Source: Streptomyces sp. NRRL S-118 (lineage in GTDB: Bacteria; Actinomycetota; Actinomycetes; Streptomycetales; Streptomycetaceae). From it: DNA of 64,000 nt. Location: assembly GCF_000716335.1 (NCBI RefSeq), contig NZ_KL591006.1:1-64000 (forward strand). The letters are read 5' to 3'. This document shows, piece after piece, positions 16,981 to 27,826 of this stretch (position 1 is its first letter; each line of letters begins with the position of its first letter). The notes under the pieces are model-generated. The model had not been told where the DNA came from and did not search any database. It was given only the letters and a program-made list of their open reading frames with translations. A program made the translations under genes and the position numbers.

Positions 16981-18264
16981 ATGGAGCGGACGCGCCGGCG
17001 GATACGCAGACCGGTCGCCCTCGGGGCGGCCACCACGCTCGCCCTCGCCACGCTGGCCACGGCGAGCTCGACCCTCCAGGGCCCGAACCGCCCCTCCGCG
17101 GGGCCCGTCGCCGCCGAGGACGCCACCGACGAGCTGGCGCTCGGACCGTGCCGGATCACGGCCACCATGGGCGTGCAGATGACCGAGGGCATCCCGACCC
17201 CGCCCGGATACGCCCGCTCCACGGGCGAGGTCCGCGCCCTCAACCTGATGATCGACTTCCCGGACGCACCCGGCGAGGGCTCCGCGATGGACCGGTACGC
17301 CGAGTTCTTCCCGCAGACCTCCGACTGGTTCCGCACCAGCTCGTACGGACGGCTCGTCTACCGGCCCGAGGCGCCGCTGCCCGACTGGCTGCGGATGCCG
17401 CTGCCGTTCGCCGAGTACGGCATCGACCGCGGCTCGCCGTACGAGCCGGGCTACCGCAAACTGGTCGAGGACATCGTGGAGGCCGCGGACCCCAGGGTCG
17501 ACTTCAGCGCGTACGACCTGGTCAACATCCTGGTGACGCCGAACGCGGGCCCCTCGGCGCTGGACACCGTCCTGTCCGTCACCTTCTCCGGGAACGCCGA
17601 GGCGCCCCACGCGGACGGCACGCCGCTCGCCAACACGTCGTTCGTCTACAGCCGCCAGGACGACGGCTCGGGCTCGTACCACGAGACGGGCTTCCGCGTC
17701 CTGCCGCACGAGAACGGCCATGTCTTCGGGCTGCCCGACCTGTACACGGCGGACGGCGGCGGCGCGGTCGGCCACTGGGACATCATGTCCGAGGACTGGG
17801 GCGCCAACAACGACCTGCTGGGCTGGCACAAGTGGAAGCTCGGCTGGCTCGGCAACGACCAGGTGCGCTGCGCCGCCTCCCCCGGCACCCGCGTCTACAC
17901 CCTCACCCCGCTGGCCGCGGCCGGCGACGGCACCAAACTCGCCGTCATACCCCTGTCGGAGGAGACCGGGTACGCGGTGGAGGTCCGCACCCGGGAGGGC
18001 AACGACGAGGCGGTGTGCGAACCGGGGGTCCTCGTGTACCACATCCGATCCGACGTGGACACGGGTCAGGGCCCGGTCACCGTCGTGGACAGCGACCGCG
18101 ACAGCGGCGGGTGCACACGCCGCCCGAACGTGCACGCCGAGCTGTCGGACGCGCCGTTCCGGCCGGGTGAGTCCTTCACCGACCGCGAGAGCGGCGTGCG
18201 CATCACGGTGCTGGCGGAGGACCGCCGCTCCGGCACCTACCGGGTGCGCGTCACCCGGCTGTGA
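16981..18264 (+). CDS. Secreted M6-family (immune inhibitor A-like) metalloprotease
   Basis: 427 residues with a twin-arginine-rich N-terminus (MERTRRRIRRPVALGAATTLALATLATASS) serving as signal peptide. The zinc site HENGHVFGLPD (H243, E244, H247, D253) fits the HExxHxxGxxD motif of M6 peptidases, followed by GHWDIMSEDWG, which supplies the usual methionine turn. A C-terminal beta domain follows. It is probably an extracellular protease. The last 14 bp overlap the convergent acyl-CoA ligase gene. Confidence 0.88.
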   Translation: MERTRRRIRRPVALGAATTLALATLATASSTLQGPNRPSAGPVAAEDATDELALGPCRITATMGVQMTEGIPTPPGYARSTGEVRALNLMIDFPDAPGEGSAMDRYAEFFPQTSDWFRTSSYGRLVYRPEAPLPDWLRMPLPFAEYGIDRGSPYEPGYRKLVEDIVEAADPRVDFSAYDLVNILVTPNAGPSALDTVLSVTFSGNAEAPHADGTPLANTSFVYSRQDDGSGSYHETGFRVLPHENGHVFGLPDLYTADGGGAVGHWDIMSEDWGANNDLLGWHKWKLGWLGNDQVRCAASPGTRVYTLTPLAAAGDGTKLAVIPLSEETGYAVEVRTREGNDEAVCEPGVLVYHIRSDVDTGQGPVTVVDSDRDSGGCTRRPNVHAELSDAPFRPGESFTDRESGVRITVLAEDRRSGTYRVRVTRL

Positions 18265-20026
18265 GCGCGCCCTCCAGCTCCGCCCGCAGCTCCCGCTTGA
18301 GCACCTTCCCCGTGGCGTTGCGGGGCAGCGGCCCGTCCTGGACGACGACGTGGGCGGGCACCTTGAAGGCGGCGAGGCTGCGCCCCACGTGCGCGCGCAG
18401 GTCCGCCACACCGGCGCGGGCACCCTCCCGCAGCCGGACCACCGCCGCCACCTCCTCGCCCAGTTCGGGGTGGGGTACGCCGAGGACCGCCGCGTCGAGC
18501 ACGTCGGGGTGGGCGTACAGGGCCGCCTCGACCTCGACGCAGTACACGTTCTCGCCGCCGCGGATGACCATGTCCTTGATGCGGTCGACGATGCTGACCC
18601 GGCCGTCGTGGAGCGTGGCCAGGTCGCCGGTGCGCAGCCAGCCGTCGGGGGTGAAGGCAGCGGCGGTCGCCTCGGGGTCCTCCCAGTACCCGCGCACCAG
18701 GGACTGGCCGCGCAGCCACAGCTCGCCGACCTCGCCGTCGGGCAGCGCCCGCCCGTCCGGCCCCGCGACGCGGACCTCGGTGACGGGGGTGGGGCGCCCG
18801 ACGCTGCCCGGGAAGGCGCGGTAGTCGGCGCCGTATCCGGCGAGGACGCCGCCGCTGGTCTCGGTGAGTCCGTAGCCGTTGCGCGGTTCGACAGCGCGGG
18901 GGCAGCGGGCGACGAGCCGGGGCGGGGCGGCGGCGCCGCCGGTGTTGAGGTGCCTGAGCGTGCCGAGTCCCGCCTCCCCGGCGGCGTCCAGCAGTTGCAG
19001 GGCGGTGGTGGGCACTCCGGCGTAGTGGGTGACGCGGTGCTCGTGGATGAGCTCCAGGGCCCTGGCCGCGTCCCACTTGCGCATCAGCACGAGCGTGCCG
19101 CCCGCGGCCATCACCGAGTAGAAGGAGGTGAACGCGGCGACGTGGAAGAACGGGAACGTCGTCAGCGACACGGGCGCCGGCCCCTGCCCCGGCACCTCAC
19201 CGCGCTCCAGCGCGGCCGCGGCGGCCTGGTAGCGCGGATTCATCGCGGCGCCGGCCTGCGCCAGGTGCGTGGCGACGGCGCCCTTGGGCCGTCCGGTGGT
19301 GCCGGAGGTGTAGATGATCGTGGCGTCGTCCTCGGGCCGCACCTCCACGTCCGGCGGGCCGAGCGCGGGGTCGGCGGCGGGCAGGTCCTCGTACCGTACG
19401 AAGCCCTCCTCGGCCTCCCCGTGGAAGACCACCCCGGGCACGCCCTGCGCGCGCGCCCACGCCCGCACGCGCGGGACCCGCTCGCCGTCGACGAGGAGCA
19501 CCCGCGGCCGGCAGTCGCCGAGGGCGTGGGCGAACTCCGCCTCGGTCCACCAGGCGTTGAGCGGCACGGCCACCAGCCCGGCCAGCTGGGCCGCCCAGAA
19601 GGCGATCTGCCACTCGGGGTGGTTGCGCATCGCGACGACGGCCCGGTCGCCGCGGCGCAGCCCGTACTCCCCGGTCAGCCGCCGGGCGAGGGAGCAGGCG
19701 GCCGCGAAGAACTCGCCGTAGGTGTACGTCCGGTCGCCGGCGACGAGGAACGGCCGCTCGCCGTGGGCCCAGGTGACCTCGACGAACTCCCGCAGGGTGC
19801 GCGGGCCACCCGCGTACACCCGCCGCCCGTCCTCGCCGGTGGTGACGGCGAAGGGTGCGCCCGGCGCGGTCAGCGGGTCACGTCCGTCCCGGCCGGGACC
19901 GCGGGGGCCGCTTCCGCCGGGGCCGGACGCCCCGGAGTCGGGTCCCTCGGAATCGGGTCCCTCGGAATCGGGTCCCTCGGAATCGGGTCCGTCCGGGCCG
20001 GGTCCCTGGGGGTGTCCGTCCACCAT
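18251..20026 (-). CDS. Class I adenylate-forming enzyme (acyl-CoA ligase)
   Basis: 591 residues from ATG 20026, which has a GAGGAAGAGG ribosome binding site. ATP-binding motif YTSGTTGRPKG, A5-like GYGLTETSGG, A7 GWLRTGDLA and A10 PRNATGKVLKREL with the catalytic Lys are intact. It activates a carboxylic acid as acyl-AMP and transfers it to CoA; chain length cannot be told. The first 60 residues are an unusual Gly-Pro-Asp-Ser-Glu repeat extension outside the enzyme fold. Confidence 0.88.
   Translation of the reverse strand: MVDGHPQGPGPDGPDSEGPDSEGPDSEGPDSGASGPGGSGPRGPGRDGRDPLTAPGAPFAVTTGEDGRRVYAGGPRTLREFVEVTWAHGERPFLVAGDRTYTYGEFFAAACSLARRLTGEYGLRRGDRAVVAMRNHPEWQIAFWAAQLAGLVAVPLNAWWTEAEFAHALGDCRPRVLLVDGERVPRVRAWARAQGVPGVVFHGEAEEGFVRYEDLPAADPALGPPDVEVRPEDDATIIYTSGTTGRPKGAVATHLAQAGAAMNPRYQAAAAALERGEVPGQGPAPVSLTTFPFFHVAAFTSFYSVMAAGGTLVLMRKWDAARALELIHEHRVTHYAGVPTTALQLLDAAGEAGLGTLRHLNTGGAAAPPRLVARCPRAVEPRNGYGLTETSGGVLAGYGADYRAFPGSVGRPTPVTEVRVAGPDGRALPDGEVGELWLRGQSLVRGYWEDPEATAAAFTPDGWLRTGDLATLHDGRVSIVDRIKDMVIRGGENVYCVEVEAALYAHPDVLDAAVLGVPHPELGEEVAAVVRLREGARAGVADLRAHVGRSLAAFKVPAHVVVQDGPLPRNATGKVLKRELRAELEGALTAG
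19934..19993. repeat. 15-bp in-frame tandem repeat, four copies
   Basis: GGAATCGGGTCCCTC units encode repeated DSEGP near the N-terminus of the acyl-CoA ligase. Copy number could vary between strains without shifting the frame. Confidence 0.9.
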
Positions 20027-20155
20027 CGCCTCTTCCTCACCGCGCGCTGAGCGCCTGCTCAGCCTGTGCCCGGCAGCCGACGCTATGCGGGGTCGGACCA
20101 CGCCGTCAAGGAGGTACATGTATCCACCATCGATTTTCCGCCGGGGCGGGCTCCG

Positions 20156-23100
20156 TCAGGTCGCCGGTGGTTCGATGTCCGAATCCAGCCGTACCCAGCC
20201 CCGCACCGCACCCGTCGTCGGATGCTCCGGTCCCATCGTGGTCCGCGCCCGCCGCAGCGCCTCCGCGTGCAGTGCCTCCGACTCGTCCTCCGCGCCCGTC
20301 GCCCGCAGGTCGATCGCCAGGTTCGCCAGGCAGCCGATCGCGTCGTAGTGGTCCGCGCCCAGCACGCGGACGAAACCGTCGTGGACGTCCCGCCCCAGCC
20401 GCACCGCCTCGGCCAGGTCGCCGTCCCCGGCCAGGTCGGTGGCGTGGTTCATGGCGCTGCACAGCGTGTACGGGTGGTGCGGCCCCAGCACTTCGCGGTA
20501 CTGCTGCACGGTCCGGCGCGACAGCGCCAGCGCCGCCTCCCGCTCCCCGGTGAGCCGCAGGTACACCGCCAGGTTGTTCGCGCAGGCGAGGGCGAACGGG
20601 TGCCGCTCCCCCAGCTGCGTGTGGTGACGGTCCAGGGTGTCCTGCGCGAGCATCCGCGCGCCCTGCGCCCGCCCGGTGGCGACCAGCGCGCAGGCGAGGT
20701 TGATGGCGGCCGCGAGCGTCTCCGGGTGGTCCGGGCCGAGCACGGACATCGACGTGTCGTGGATGTCGGCGCTCAGCGCCCGCGCCTCCTCGTACCGGCC
20801 CATGCGGCGCAGCACGGCGGCGAGGTTGCGGGAGGCCCGCAGCGTCGCCGGGTGACGCTCGCCGGTCTTCTCGCGGAAGGCGTCCACCGTCTCGCGGATC
20901 AGCTTCAGCGCCTCGGTCAGCGAGCCGGTCTCCCGAAGGTCGCGCGCGTAGTTGCTGGCCGAGTTGAGCGTGTCGGGGTGGTTCGGTCCGCTGACCCGGC
21001 GCCGCGCCTGCCACACGTCCCGGTCGATGTCGCGCGCCGCGAACCGGTCCCCGACCAGGTACAGCGACACGGCCAGGTTGTTGGCGGCGAACAGCACCCG
21101 CGGGTGGTCGTCCTCGAAGACCCGGCGGCACAGCGTGTAGGTCTCCTGGTCGATGTCCCGGGCCTGCGTGTAGGCGCCCTTGCTGCGCAGGTCGGCGCCG
21201 AGGTTCGCGGCGGCCACCAGCGTGTAGTGGTCGTCCGGGCCGAGGACCTCGCGAGCCCGCCGCAGCAGGGCCTCGTCCATCGCGTACGCCTCCTCAAGCC
21301 GCCCGCTGGAGCGCAGCACGTTGGCGTACTGGGTGCGCAGGTAGATCACCAGCGGGTCGTCCTCGCCGAACGCCGGCACCCAGGTGGCCAGGGCCCGTTC
21401 GGCGGTCTCCTGGGCGGTGGAGTAGTCGGAGCGGCGCCACAGGTAGCGCACCGATTCGGCGATCCAGCGGCGCACCCGGTTGTCCTTGCTGGTGAACGCC
21501 CGGGAAGGACGCAGGTGCGGCAGCAGGGAGGCGTGCCGGTCCCACAGCGCCGGGTCCTCGGCGTTGCCCGGGTTGGCCTCGGCGAGGATGGCGTGCACGT
21601 GCGCGCGCATGGCGGACCACTCGTCCTGCGGCACCTGGGAGCGCAGCACCTCCTGCACCAGCCGGTGCAGGGTGACGGTCTTGTCGCTCTGGTTGGTGCG
21701 CGCGAGCCCGTACCGGTTGATCTCGGCGAACAGCGTGCCCATCCGCATCGGGTCCACCAGCCGCGGGTCGTGGCGGGCCAGCAGTTCCCCGGCCCGGTTC
21801 CCGTACAGCGCCCACATGGGGATGGGATCGGGGCCGAAGAAGGCGCACAGCTCCAGCAGTTGCGCGGCCGCGGGCATCGACTCCCGCAGCGCCCGCAGCG
21901 ACAGCAGCCAGGTCGCCGCCGCGGACCGCGGGTAGGTGGTGGCCGACTCCTGCTCCAGCATCGTCGCCAGCTGGGTGCTCAGCAGCTCCAGGTACGTCTC
22001 CACCGGCATCGCGGACTGCTCCAGCCACGCCGCCGCCTGGGCCACCGCCAGCGGCAGGTCGCCGAGCGCCTCGGCGACCTGGCCCGCGTCCCGGTCGGGC
22101 AGCTCGGGGTTCTGCACCTGGAGCAGCCGCACCGACTCGTCCCGCGCGAAGACGTCGACCTCGATCTGCGTCGCCCGCTCCACCCAGGTCCGGTTGCGGG
22201 AGGTCACCAGCACGTGCCCGGGTCCGGTGGGCAGCAGCGGGGCGAGCGCCTCGGGCTGTTCGGCGTTGTCGAAGACGAGCAGCCACCGCCGGTACGGGCG
22301 GCCCTGGCGCAGCGCCTCCAGCACGGCGTTGGAGGTGGCCGTCACGTCGTCGCCGGCCGGCAGCCCCAGCCGTGGGGCGAGCGCGGCCAGCCCCTGCCGT
22401 ACGAGGCCGGGCTGGCCCGCGTTGACCCACCACACCACGTCGTAGTCGGCGGCGAAGCGGTGCGCGTACTCGATGGCGACCTGGGTCTTGCCGACCCCTC
22501 CCATGCCGAACACCGCCTGCGGCGGGCCGCCCAGCGGGCCCCCCGCGGCGAACCCGTCCCGCATCTCCTCCAGGGTCCGCCCCCGCCCGGTGAACGCGGC
22601 GTTGCGCGGCGGCACCTGCCACACCGGGGGCGGCGTGCCGGGATAGCGCGGGCTGCGGTCCTCGTCGGGCGCGACCGGCCGCAGCGGGGCGTCCCCGGTG
22701 GCGAGCCCGGGCCGCCCGACGGCCGCGACCAGGGCCGACTCCGCCTCGTCCGGCCCGTCGCGCTCGACGAGGTCCACGGCGACGAGGTCGGCGAACGGCG
22801 CCGGCAGCGGCGCTGCGTGGATGCGGATCGGGATCAGCATCCGCTGCGACGCCTCCGGGTCGCGGGCCGCGACGGCCTTCCACACCTCGTGGGCGTGCGG
22901 CAGCCGCACGTAGTCCGGGGAGAGCAGCGCGACGATCCGCCCGGAGCCGTCCAGCGCGTGCCGCACCTCGGTCAGCGCCCCGGAGCCGGCGTGCTCGGCG
23001 GCGCCGCTCAGCGCCACCTCGTAGCCCAGGCCGGCGAGCCGGGCGGCGATCCACTCGGCCCACATGCGGTCGGCGGGGGCGTAGCTGAGGAACAGGTCCG

Positions 23101-24130
23101 ACGGGACGGGCGGCTTGGTCCGCTCGTACGAGGACAGCAGCGCCCGGCGCATGGTCTCCGGCATCGCCCGCTGCCGGGTCACCCGCCCCTCGGTGATGCG
23201 GCCGGTGAGCCGCTCGGAGGCGGCGAGCAGGCTGCTGCCCTGGTGGGGCCGGTCGCCGACGGGCGCGGGGATCTCCTCGTACGCGAAGAACGGCCGGTAC
23301 GGGATCTCCACGTCGCCCCAGTAGCGGTCGCGCTCCTCGCGGCTCATGCCTTCCAGGAACGCGGCGAAGCGGCTGCGGGCCAGGTCGCGGCCGGCCTCCA
23401 GCTTCTTCTGCTCGGCGTACTCGACGCGCATGGGGGCGGGCAGGATCCGCACCGGCCTCAGGCCGACCTGGGCGCGGATGGACTCGGCGACCGCGGCGGC
23501 GCCCTGGATGGACTGGGCACTGAGGGTGAAGCAGTCGACGACGACGTCCGGGAGCAGCACGGTGCAGATGCCGGCGATGTCGGACAGGCCGGTCCGGCTG
23601 TCGACGAGGACGTAGTCGTACCGGCCGCGCAGCTCGTCGCGGAGGGCGGCGAGGAAGGCGGCACCGCGCAGCCGGGTGTAGAAGTGGTCCCAGTCGAAGG
23701 TGGAGACGGCCGCCGAGTACCCCTCGTCCTGCAGCCCGGCGGGCAGGAAGTCCAGACGGCCCCCGCCGTCGAGGTCCACGCCGACGCCGACGATGCACCG
23801 GTCGACGTCCGCCCGCTCCCGGAACCAGGCGGCCCGGTCCCGCGGGTGTTCCGACCCCGGCTCGTCGGCGCGCAGCGCGTAGTCGCGGATGAGGTCGATG
23901 ACGCCCTCGGTCGAGCTCAGTTCGGGGTCGACGAGCAGCGGGTGGAAGTACCGGTGCAGGCCCGGTGCCTCCAGGTCCCAGTCGACCATCAGCACGCGCA
24001 GGCCGTTGCTGGCGAGGATCCAGGCGGTGTTGACCAGGGCCATGGTGCGGCCCACGCCGCCCTTGAACGAGTAGAAGGTGACGACGGTGCCGGGTGCGGC
24101 CGGCGTGGCGGAGCCACCGGGGCTGTTCAC
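20156..24130 (-). CDS. fxsT: FxsT: ParA-like/TIR-like/NB-ARC/tetratricopeptide protein of the FxSxx-COOH system
   Basis: 1324 residues from GTG 24130, which overlaps fxsC by 4 bp. Domains in order: a ParA/MinD-like deviant Walker A ([10 protein letters not shown]23-T29) with [12 protein letters not shown]; a TIR-like segment ([26 protein letters not shown], about 344-465); an NB-ARC ATPase with P-loop GMGGVGKT (542-549), [12 protein letters not shown] and [12 protein letters not shown]; a winged-helix region; and 40-residue TPR_10/12-type repeats ([40 protein letters not shown] and so on) to the C-terminus. This matches the tetratricopeptide component of the FxSxx-COOH locus. Architecture resembles NLR/STAND immune sensors. 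The role in the RiPP system is unknown. Confidence 0.85.
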   Translation of the reverse strand: MNSPGGSATPAAPGTVVTFYSFKGGVGRTMALVNTAWILASNGLRVLMVDWDLEAPGLHRYFHPLLVDPELSSTEGVIDLIRDYALRADEPGSEHPRDRAAWFRERADVDRCIVGVGVDLDGGGRLDFLPAGLQDEGYSAAVSTFDWDHFYTRLRGAAFLAALRDELRGRYDYVLVDSRTGLSDIAGICTVLLPDVVVDCFTLSAQSIQGAAAVAESIRAQVGLRPVRILPAPMRVEYAEQKKLEAGRDLARSRFAAFLEGMSREERDRYWGDVEIPYRPFFAYEEIPAPVGDRPHQGSSLLAASERLTGRITEGRVTRQRAMPETMRRALLSSYERTKPPVPSDLFLSYAPADRMWAEWIAARLAGLGYEVALSGAAEHAGSGALTEVRHALDGSGRIVALLSPDYVRLPHAHEVWKAVAARDPEASQRMLIPIRIHAAPLPAPFADLVAVDLVERDGPDEAESALVAAVGRPGLATGDAPLRPVAPDEDRSPRYPGTPPPVWQVPPRNAAFTGRGRTLEEMRDGFAAGGPLGGPPQAVFGMGGVGKTQVAIEYAHRFAADYDVVWWVNAGQPGLVRQGLAALAPRLGLPAGDDVTATSNAVLEALRQGRPYRRWLLVFDNAEQPEALAPLLPTGPGHVLVTSRNRTWVERATQIEVDVFARDESVRLLQVQNPELPDRDAGQVAEALGDLPLAVAQAAAWLEQSAMPVETYLELLSTQLATMLEQESATTYPRSAAATWLLSLRALRESMPAAAQLLELCAFFGPDPIPMWALYGNRAGELLARHDPRLVDPMRMGTLFAEINRYGLARTNQSDKTVTLHRLVQEVLRSQVPQDEWSAMRAHVHAILAEANPGNAEDPALWDRHASLLPHLRPSRAFTSKDNRVRRWIAESVRYLWRRSDYSTAQETAERALATWVPAFGEDDPLVIYLRTQYANVLRSSGRLEEAYAMDEALLRRAREVLGPDDHYTLVAAANLGADLRSKGAYTQARDIDQETYTLCRRVFEDDHPRVLFAANNLAVSLYLVGDRFAARDIDRDVWQARRRVSGPNHPDTLNSASNYARDLRETGSLTEALKLIRETVDAFREKTGERHPATLRASRNLAAVLRRMGRYEEARALSADIHDTSMSVLGPDHPETLAAAINLACALVATGRAQGARMLAQDTLDRHHTQLGERHPFALACANNLAVYLRLTGEREAALALSRRTVQQYREVLGPHHPYTLCSAMNHATDLAGDGDLAEAVRLGRDVHDGFVRVLGADHYDAIGCLANLAIDLRATGAEDESEALHAEALRRARTTMGPEHPTTGAVRGWVRLDSDIEPPAT

Positions 24131-25497
24131 TGCTCTGGCCCTCCCTCACTGCGGGGGTCGCGCGACTCCTGCGGGGCGTACGGGTCGTACGGGATGCGCG
24201 GGCCGCGCCCGGCGGACCAGGGGTGCCGCTGGGGCCGCGGGACCTGCGGCCTCCCGGCGGCGGGGGCCCGGCGGGGCGCGGGGCCGCCGCTGGGGCCGCG
24301 CAGGATCGGCCGGGCGGCGGGCGCGGTGTCGGTGTCGTCGGCGGCCGGCGGGACGGCGCCGGCCTGCCGCTTGCGGATCAGGTTGTTCTGGGCGGCCGCG
24401 ACCATCTGGCCGAGCGCCCGCTTGAAGTCGCCGAAGCAGACCCGTACCTGGAACTGCCGGTCCTGCGCGCCCCGGGACGCCTTGCGCTCGAAGACCTCGG
24501 TGACACCGCTCCACAGTTCGTGCCGGTCGCGCTCCTCCTGGGGGTGGCACGGCACGAGGACGCCCGTCGCCGGGTGGTCGCTGCGGTCGAACTGCTCCAG
24601 CTGCCGGCGGTAGGGCGCGGCCGGCGCGCTCCAGGCGTCCACCAGCAGGATCGTGACCTGGTCGTCCTGCCACGCCTGGTTGAGCTGCCGGGTCAGTCCG
24701 GAGCGCACCTCCTGGTAGGCGGTGCCGTATCCCTGGGCGGTGACCAGCCGCTGCGCCTGCTGGTAGAGCGGGTACTCCTCCTGCGGGTGGTACGGGTTCC
24801 AGTCGAGTCCCGCCCTGCCGTAGTAGGGGGTGCCGCGGCGGTGCTCCGGCGCCGTGTCGGCCGTGCCGGCGGCGACGAAGAACCGCACGGTGCTGCCGGG
24901 CCGGGTGGGTTCGGTGCGCGGCTGGAACGACAGCGGTTCCTGGGCGAGGCGCACCGGGTGCTCGGGGGCGGGCAGTTCCTCGGCGCGGGCGACGTCCAGG
25001 ACCCGCTGGGCGATCAGCCGGACGGCGTTCTGGTAGTCCCGGCCGGTGGGGTCCCGCTGGAGCAGCCGCTGCAGTCCGGCGTCGGCGTACCAGGACCCGA
25101 GCCCGTCGGTCAGGTACTGGATGTGCGCGATCTCCTGCGGCGCCTCGACCGGCTGCCACAGTACGGGGATCAGCGCGGAGGAGCCGCGGTTGGTGCGGGC
25201 GAAGTACTGGCCGGCGCGGCGCATCATCACGCCCGCCTCACGCGAGCACCACTCGCTGCGGAAGTACGCCGGGGAGTAGAGGGCCACCATGGAGTGGCAG
25301 CTGCCGAGGGCGCGTTCGAGCTGCTCGCTCCAGTGCTCGCCGAGCTGTATCGAGCTGTTGTCCCGGAAGCCGACCGGCACCTGTGCCGTGCTGTCGGACA
25401 GCTCGATGATCCGGTCGCACAGGTCGTCGTAGAACTGGCGGACGTACGCGTCCTTGTCGTCGACCCTGGCGTAGCTCAGGAAGAAGTACGGCCCCAC
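24127..25497 (-). CDS. fxsC: FxsC: TIR-like protein of the FxSxx-COOH system
   Basis: 456 residues from GTG 25497. The N-terminus [26 protein letters not shown] and [23 protein letters not shown] have the pattern of a TIR-like domain. A second alpha/beta half ([15 protein letters not shown] to [13 protein letters not shown]) follows, then a disordered Pro/Arg/Gly tail of about 100 residues. The composition matches FxsC proteins, which accompany FxSxx-COOH precursors. Whether it has NADase activity is unknown. It is separated by 125 bp from the hydroxylase gene and overlaps fxsT by 4 bp. Confidence 0.8.
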   Translation of the reverse strand: MGPYFFLSYARVDDKDAYVRQFYDDLCDRIIELSDSTAQVPVGFRDNSSIQLGEHWSEQLERALGSCHSMVALYSPAYFRSEWCSREAGVMMRRAGQYFARTNRGSSALIPVLWQPVEAPQEIAHIQYLTDGLGSWYADAGLQRLLQRDPTGRDYQNAVRLIAQRVLDVARAEELPAPEHPVRLAQEPLSFQPRTEPTRPGSTVRFFVAAGTADTAPEHRRGTPYYGRAGLDWNPYHPQEEYPLYQQAQRLVTAQGYGTAYQEVRSGLTRQLNQAWQDDQVTILLVDAWSAPAAPYRRQLEQFDRSDHPATGVLVPCHPQEERDRHELWSGVTEVFERKASRGAQDRQFQVRVCFGDFKRALGQMVAAAQNNLIRKRQAGAVPPAADDTDTAPAARPILRGPSGGPAPRRAPAAGRPQVPRPQRHPWSAGRGPRIPYDPYAPQESRDPRSEGGPEQ

Positions 25498-25622
25498 CGC
25501 GCCCCCACTGTTCCGCGTGTTCGAGCACGCCCCGGCAGACGGGGCATACCCCTCGCGCCCGCCCGTTATTGCGTCCCGGCCCCAAGCGGCAGGCGGAGCG
25601 TCACCTTCTGGCCAGAACTCGC

Positions 25623-26645
25623 CTACGCGGGCGCGGCGCCGCCGCCCCAGCCGACGATCTCCCGGCGCAACTCTGCCACGAACTCCCTTCCGTCCGCGGT
25701 CAGTTCACCACAATCGAGCAGGGTCGCGGCGGCCTCCAGCGTCCGCTCCCGCCAGTGCGCGTACTGCTCCCGCGCGTACGGCCCGCGCTCCACCCGCCAG
25801 AAGTCGGAGACGCCCAGATGCGCGTACGTCCCCTGCAGCAGCGCCCCCGCCGGCCTGGGGTCCGGCCGCCACGGCGCGTGGTAGCGGGCCCCGGAGTCCG
25901 GACCGTGCAGCGGTACGAGATCGAGCAGCGCCCCGAGTTGTACATGCAGGAACTCGTGGACCAGCGCCAGTGCGAGCCGCTCGGGGTCGGGCGGCAGCGA
26001 CACCCCGACGGCGCCGTAGCCGCGCCGCACCGCGGAGGACACCCCCGTGCCGTCCGGGCGGGGGCGCAGCGGCACCAGTGTCGTCAGCCCGGCGGCGACG
26101 GCCTGCGCGTACCACGGGTGCCGGTGGGCCAGCACCCGCCAGGCCGCCCCCAGCGCCTCCTCCCAGCGCCGCAGCTCACCGGGGCCGAGCGGCCCGGGCA
26201 CGGGCTCGCCGTGCGCCTCCCGGTACGGGCCGCGGTCGTCGATCCGCAGCGTGAGCCTCAGCCCGGCGGCCTCCACCGTCACGAGGTGGCCGGCGGCGTC
26301 CAGCAGCTCCGCGAGCCCGGCCAGCCACGGCTCCTCGGCCGCGCCCGCGTCCAGCCTCCGCAGGCACTCCGCGGCCCACAGGTCGACGTACGGCAGCAGC
26401 AGCGCCGCCTCCCAGCGTGCGCGCGAGTGGCGGCGCAGCCGCTCCAGCTCCTCGTACGTCCCGGCGAGGCCCGCCGCACGGGCGGCACGCGGCCTGCGCT
26501 CCTCGGCGGCCCGGCGCACCGCGCCCAGCAGCAGCCGCCGCTTGCTCAGCTGGCCGGCCCGCAGCACGGCGACGGCTCCCGCGCCTCCGCGGCCCCGGGC
26601 CAGGGCGCGGAAGGTCTCCCGGGCGATCACGTGCGGCCGGGTCAC
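25623..26645 (-). CDS. HExxH-type peptide beta-hydroxylase candidate (aKG-HExxH family)
   Basis: 340 residues from a GTG whose GTGA overlaps the fxsB stop. The metal motif HEFLH (residues 230-234, LALALVHEFLHVQLGALLDLVPLH) is followed by RYHAPWRPDPRPAGALLQGTYAHLGV, where a further His may complete the site. In related loci this domain is fused to the C-terminus of the radical SAM enzyme and hydroxylates the peptide at a beta carbon using 2-oxoglutarate. Here it is a separate protein. An alternative reading is a zinc peptidase that trims the precursor. Confidence 0.75.
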   Translation of the reverse strand: MTRPHVIARETFRALARGRGGAGAVAVLRAGQLSKRRLLLGAVRRAAEERRPRAARAAGLAGTYEELERLRRHSRARWEAALLLPYVDLWAAECLRRLDAGAAEEPWLAGLAELLDAAGHLVTVEAAGLRLTLRIDDRGPYREAHGEPVPGPLGPGELRRWEEALGAAWRVLAHRHPWYAQAVAAGLTTLVPLRPRPDGTGVSSAVRRGYGAVGVSLPPDPERLALALVHEFLHVQLGALLDLVPLHGPDSGARYHAPWRPDPRPAGALLQGTYAHLGVSDFWRVERGPYAREQYAHWRERTLEAAATLLDCGELTADGREFVAELRREIVGWGGGAAPA

Positions 26646-27826
26646 CGCGCCACCCCCAGGGCGGCGACGTCGCGGACGAGCGCGGCCCGGATGTGCCCGA
26701 TGAGCGCGGCCATGTCGGGGCAGTACACCGTCGGATGGGCGAACGGATCGTCCTCACCGGCCTTGTACCGGTGGGCGTACAGGCCGCCCCCGCACACCCG
26801 CTCCAGCGCGCATCCGCCGCACACCGCCGACCGGCGGGGCGTGCGGAAGGCGGGGTGCCGGGCCACGTCCGCGAACGAGTGCCGGAAGACGTCGAGCCCG
26901 GTGGCGGCCGCCCCGTCGTACGCCACCTTGAGGCTGTCGGCCAGCTCCAGAGTGCCGTCCGTCTCCACCACCACCAGGTCCATGGGCCCGGTGCCGACGG
27001 CCTCGCTGCTCGCCCGGCCGCCCAGCAGCAGCATGATCAGCTCCTCGAAGAGCCGGATGCCGGTCTCGCGCCGCGGCGCGCCGTACCAGCGGTCGAAGAC
27101 GGCACGGAGCCAGTCGGCGTACGGAGTCGGTCCGACGGCGCCGGAGCCCTCCGGGGGCCCGTGCGCCGCGCCCGGGGGCGCCGGCGGCAGGGGCCGCCGT
27201 CCGATGCCCGGCGGAGGGGCGCTCCAATTCCCGTGCGGCAGCAGCAAGTCCATGCGGGGCGGCGCGAACTCCAGCAGCGCCTCGTACGTCGCGACGGGAT
27301 CATTGGCGAGATCGACGGTGCACAGCACCCCCGCGTACAGGTGCCGGTTCTCCGCCGCCCCGAGGGCCCTGAGCCCCTCGGCGACCGCCGCGTGGCTCCC
27401 CCGCCCGTCGCCGAACCGCCGGTTGCGGTCGTGGTCGCGGGCCGTCCCGTCCAGGCTGACCCCGACCCGCACCCCGTACCGGCGCAGGACCCCCATCAGC
27501 TCGGGGTCGCGCAGCAGCACCCCGTTGGTCTGCACGCCCAGCGCCACGTCGGCGCCGCCGCCGAGGGCGTCGCGCAGCACGCCCAGCGTCTCGTCCAGGT
27601 GCCGGGCGCCGACGAGCAGCGGCTCACCGCCGTGCAGGATGACGGAGATCGGCTCCCCGGGCCGTCGGTGAGCGGCGATGCGCCGGGCCACCTGCCGTAC
27701 GGTCGCGGACTCCATCCGCCGGGGTTTGGTGCGCCAGCTCTGGTCGGCCGCCTCGTACACGTAGCAGTACGAGCAGGCCAGATTGCACCGTCCGTGCAGC
27801 TTCAGCAGAAACTGACGGGGCGTCAC
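26642..27826 (-). CDS. fxsB: FxsB: radical SAM/SPASM enzyme of the FxSxx-COOH system
   Basis: 394 residues from GTG 27826. The radical SAM cluster motif is CNLACSYC (C14, C18, C21), with GGEPLL and a Cys-rich SPASM-like C-terminus (CGGCALERVCGGGLYAHRY). Enzymes of this group (three-residue cyclophane-forming family) crosslink an aromatic ring to the beta carbon of the residue two positions on, here presumably Phe and Ser of the FxS motif in FxsA. It overlaps fxsA by GTGA and the hydroxylase by GTGA, so translation is probably coupled. Confidence 0.88.
   Translation of the reverse strand: MTPRQFLLKLHGRCNLACSYCYVYEAADQSWRTKPRRMESATVRQVARRIAAHRRPGEPISVILHGGEPLLVGARHLDETLGVLRDALGGGADVALGVQTNGVLLRDPELMGVLRRYGVRVGVSLDGTARDHDRNRRFGDGRGSHAAVAEGLRALGAAENRHLYAGVLCTVDLANDPVATYEALLEFAPPRMDLLLPHGNWSAPPPGIGRRPLPPAPPGAAHGPPEGSGAVGPTPYADWLRAVFDRWYGAPRRETGIRLFEELIMLLLGGRASSEAVGTGPMDLVVVETDGTLELADSLKVAYDGAAATGLDVFRHSFADVARHPAFRTPRRSAVCGGCALERVCGGGLYAHRYKAGEDDPFAHPTVYCPDMAALIGHIRAALVRDVAALGVAR

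Noticed and set aside
20066..24613. A 1515-codon open frame on the plus strand opposite fxsT and fxsC
   Set aside because: It is the antisense of strongly conserved genes in GC-rich DNA, and its His/Arg/Gly/Val-rich product has no domain character.
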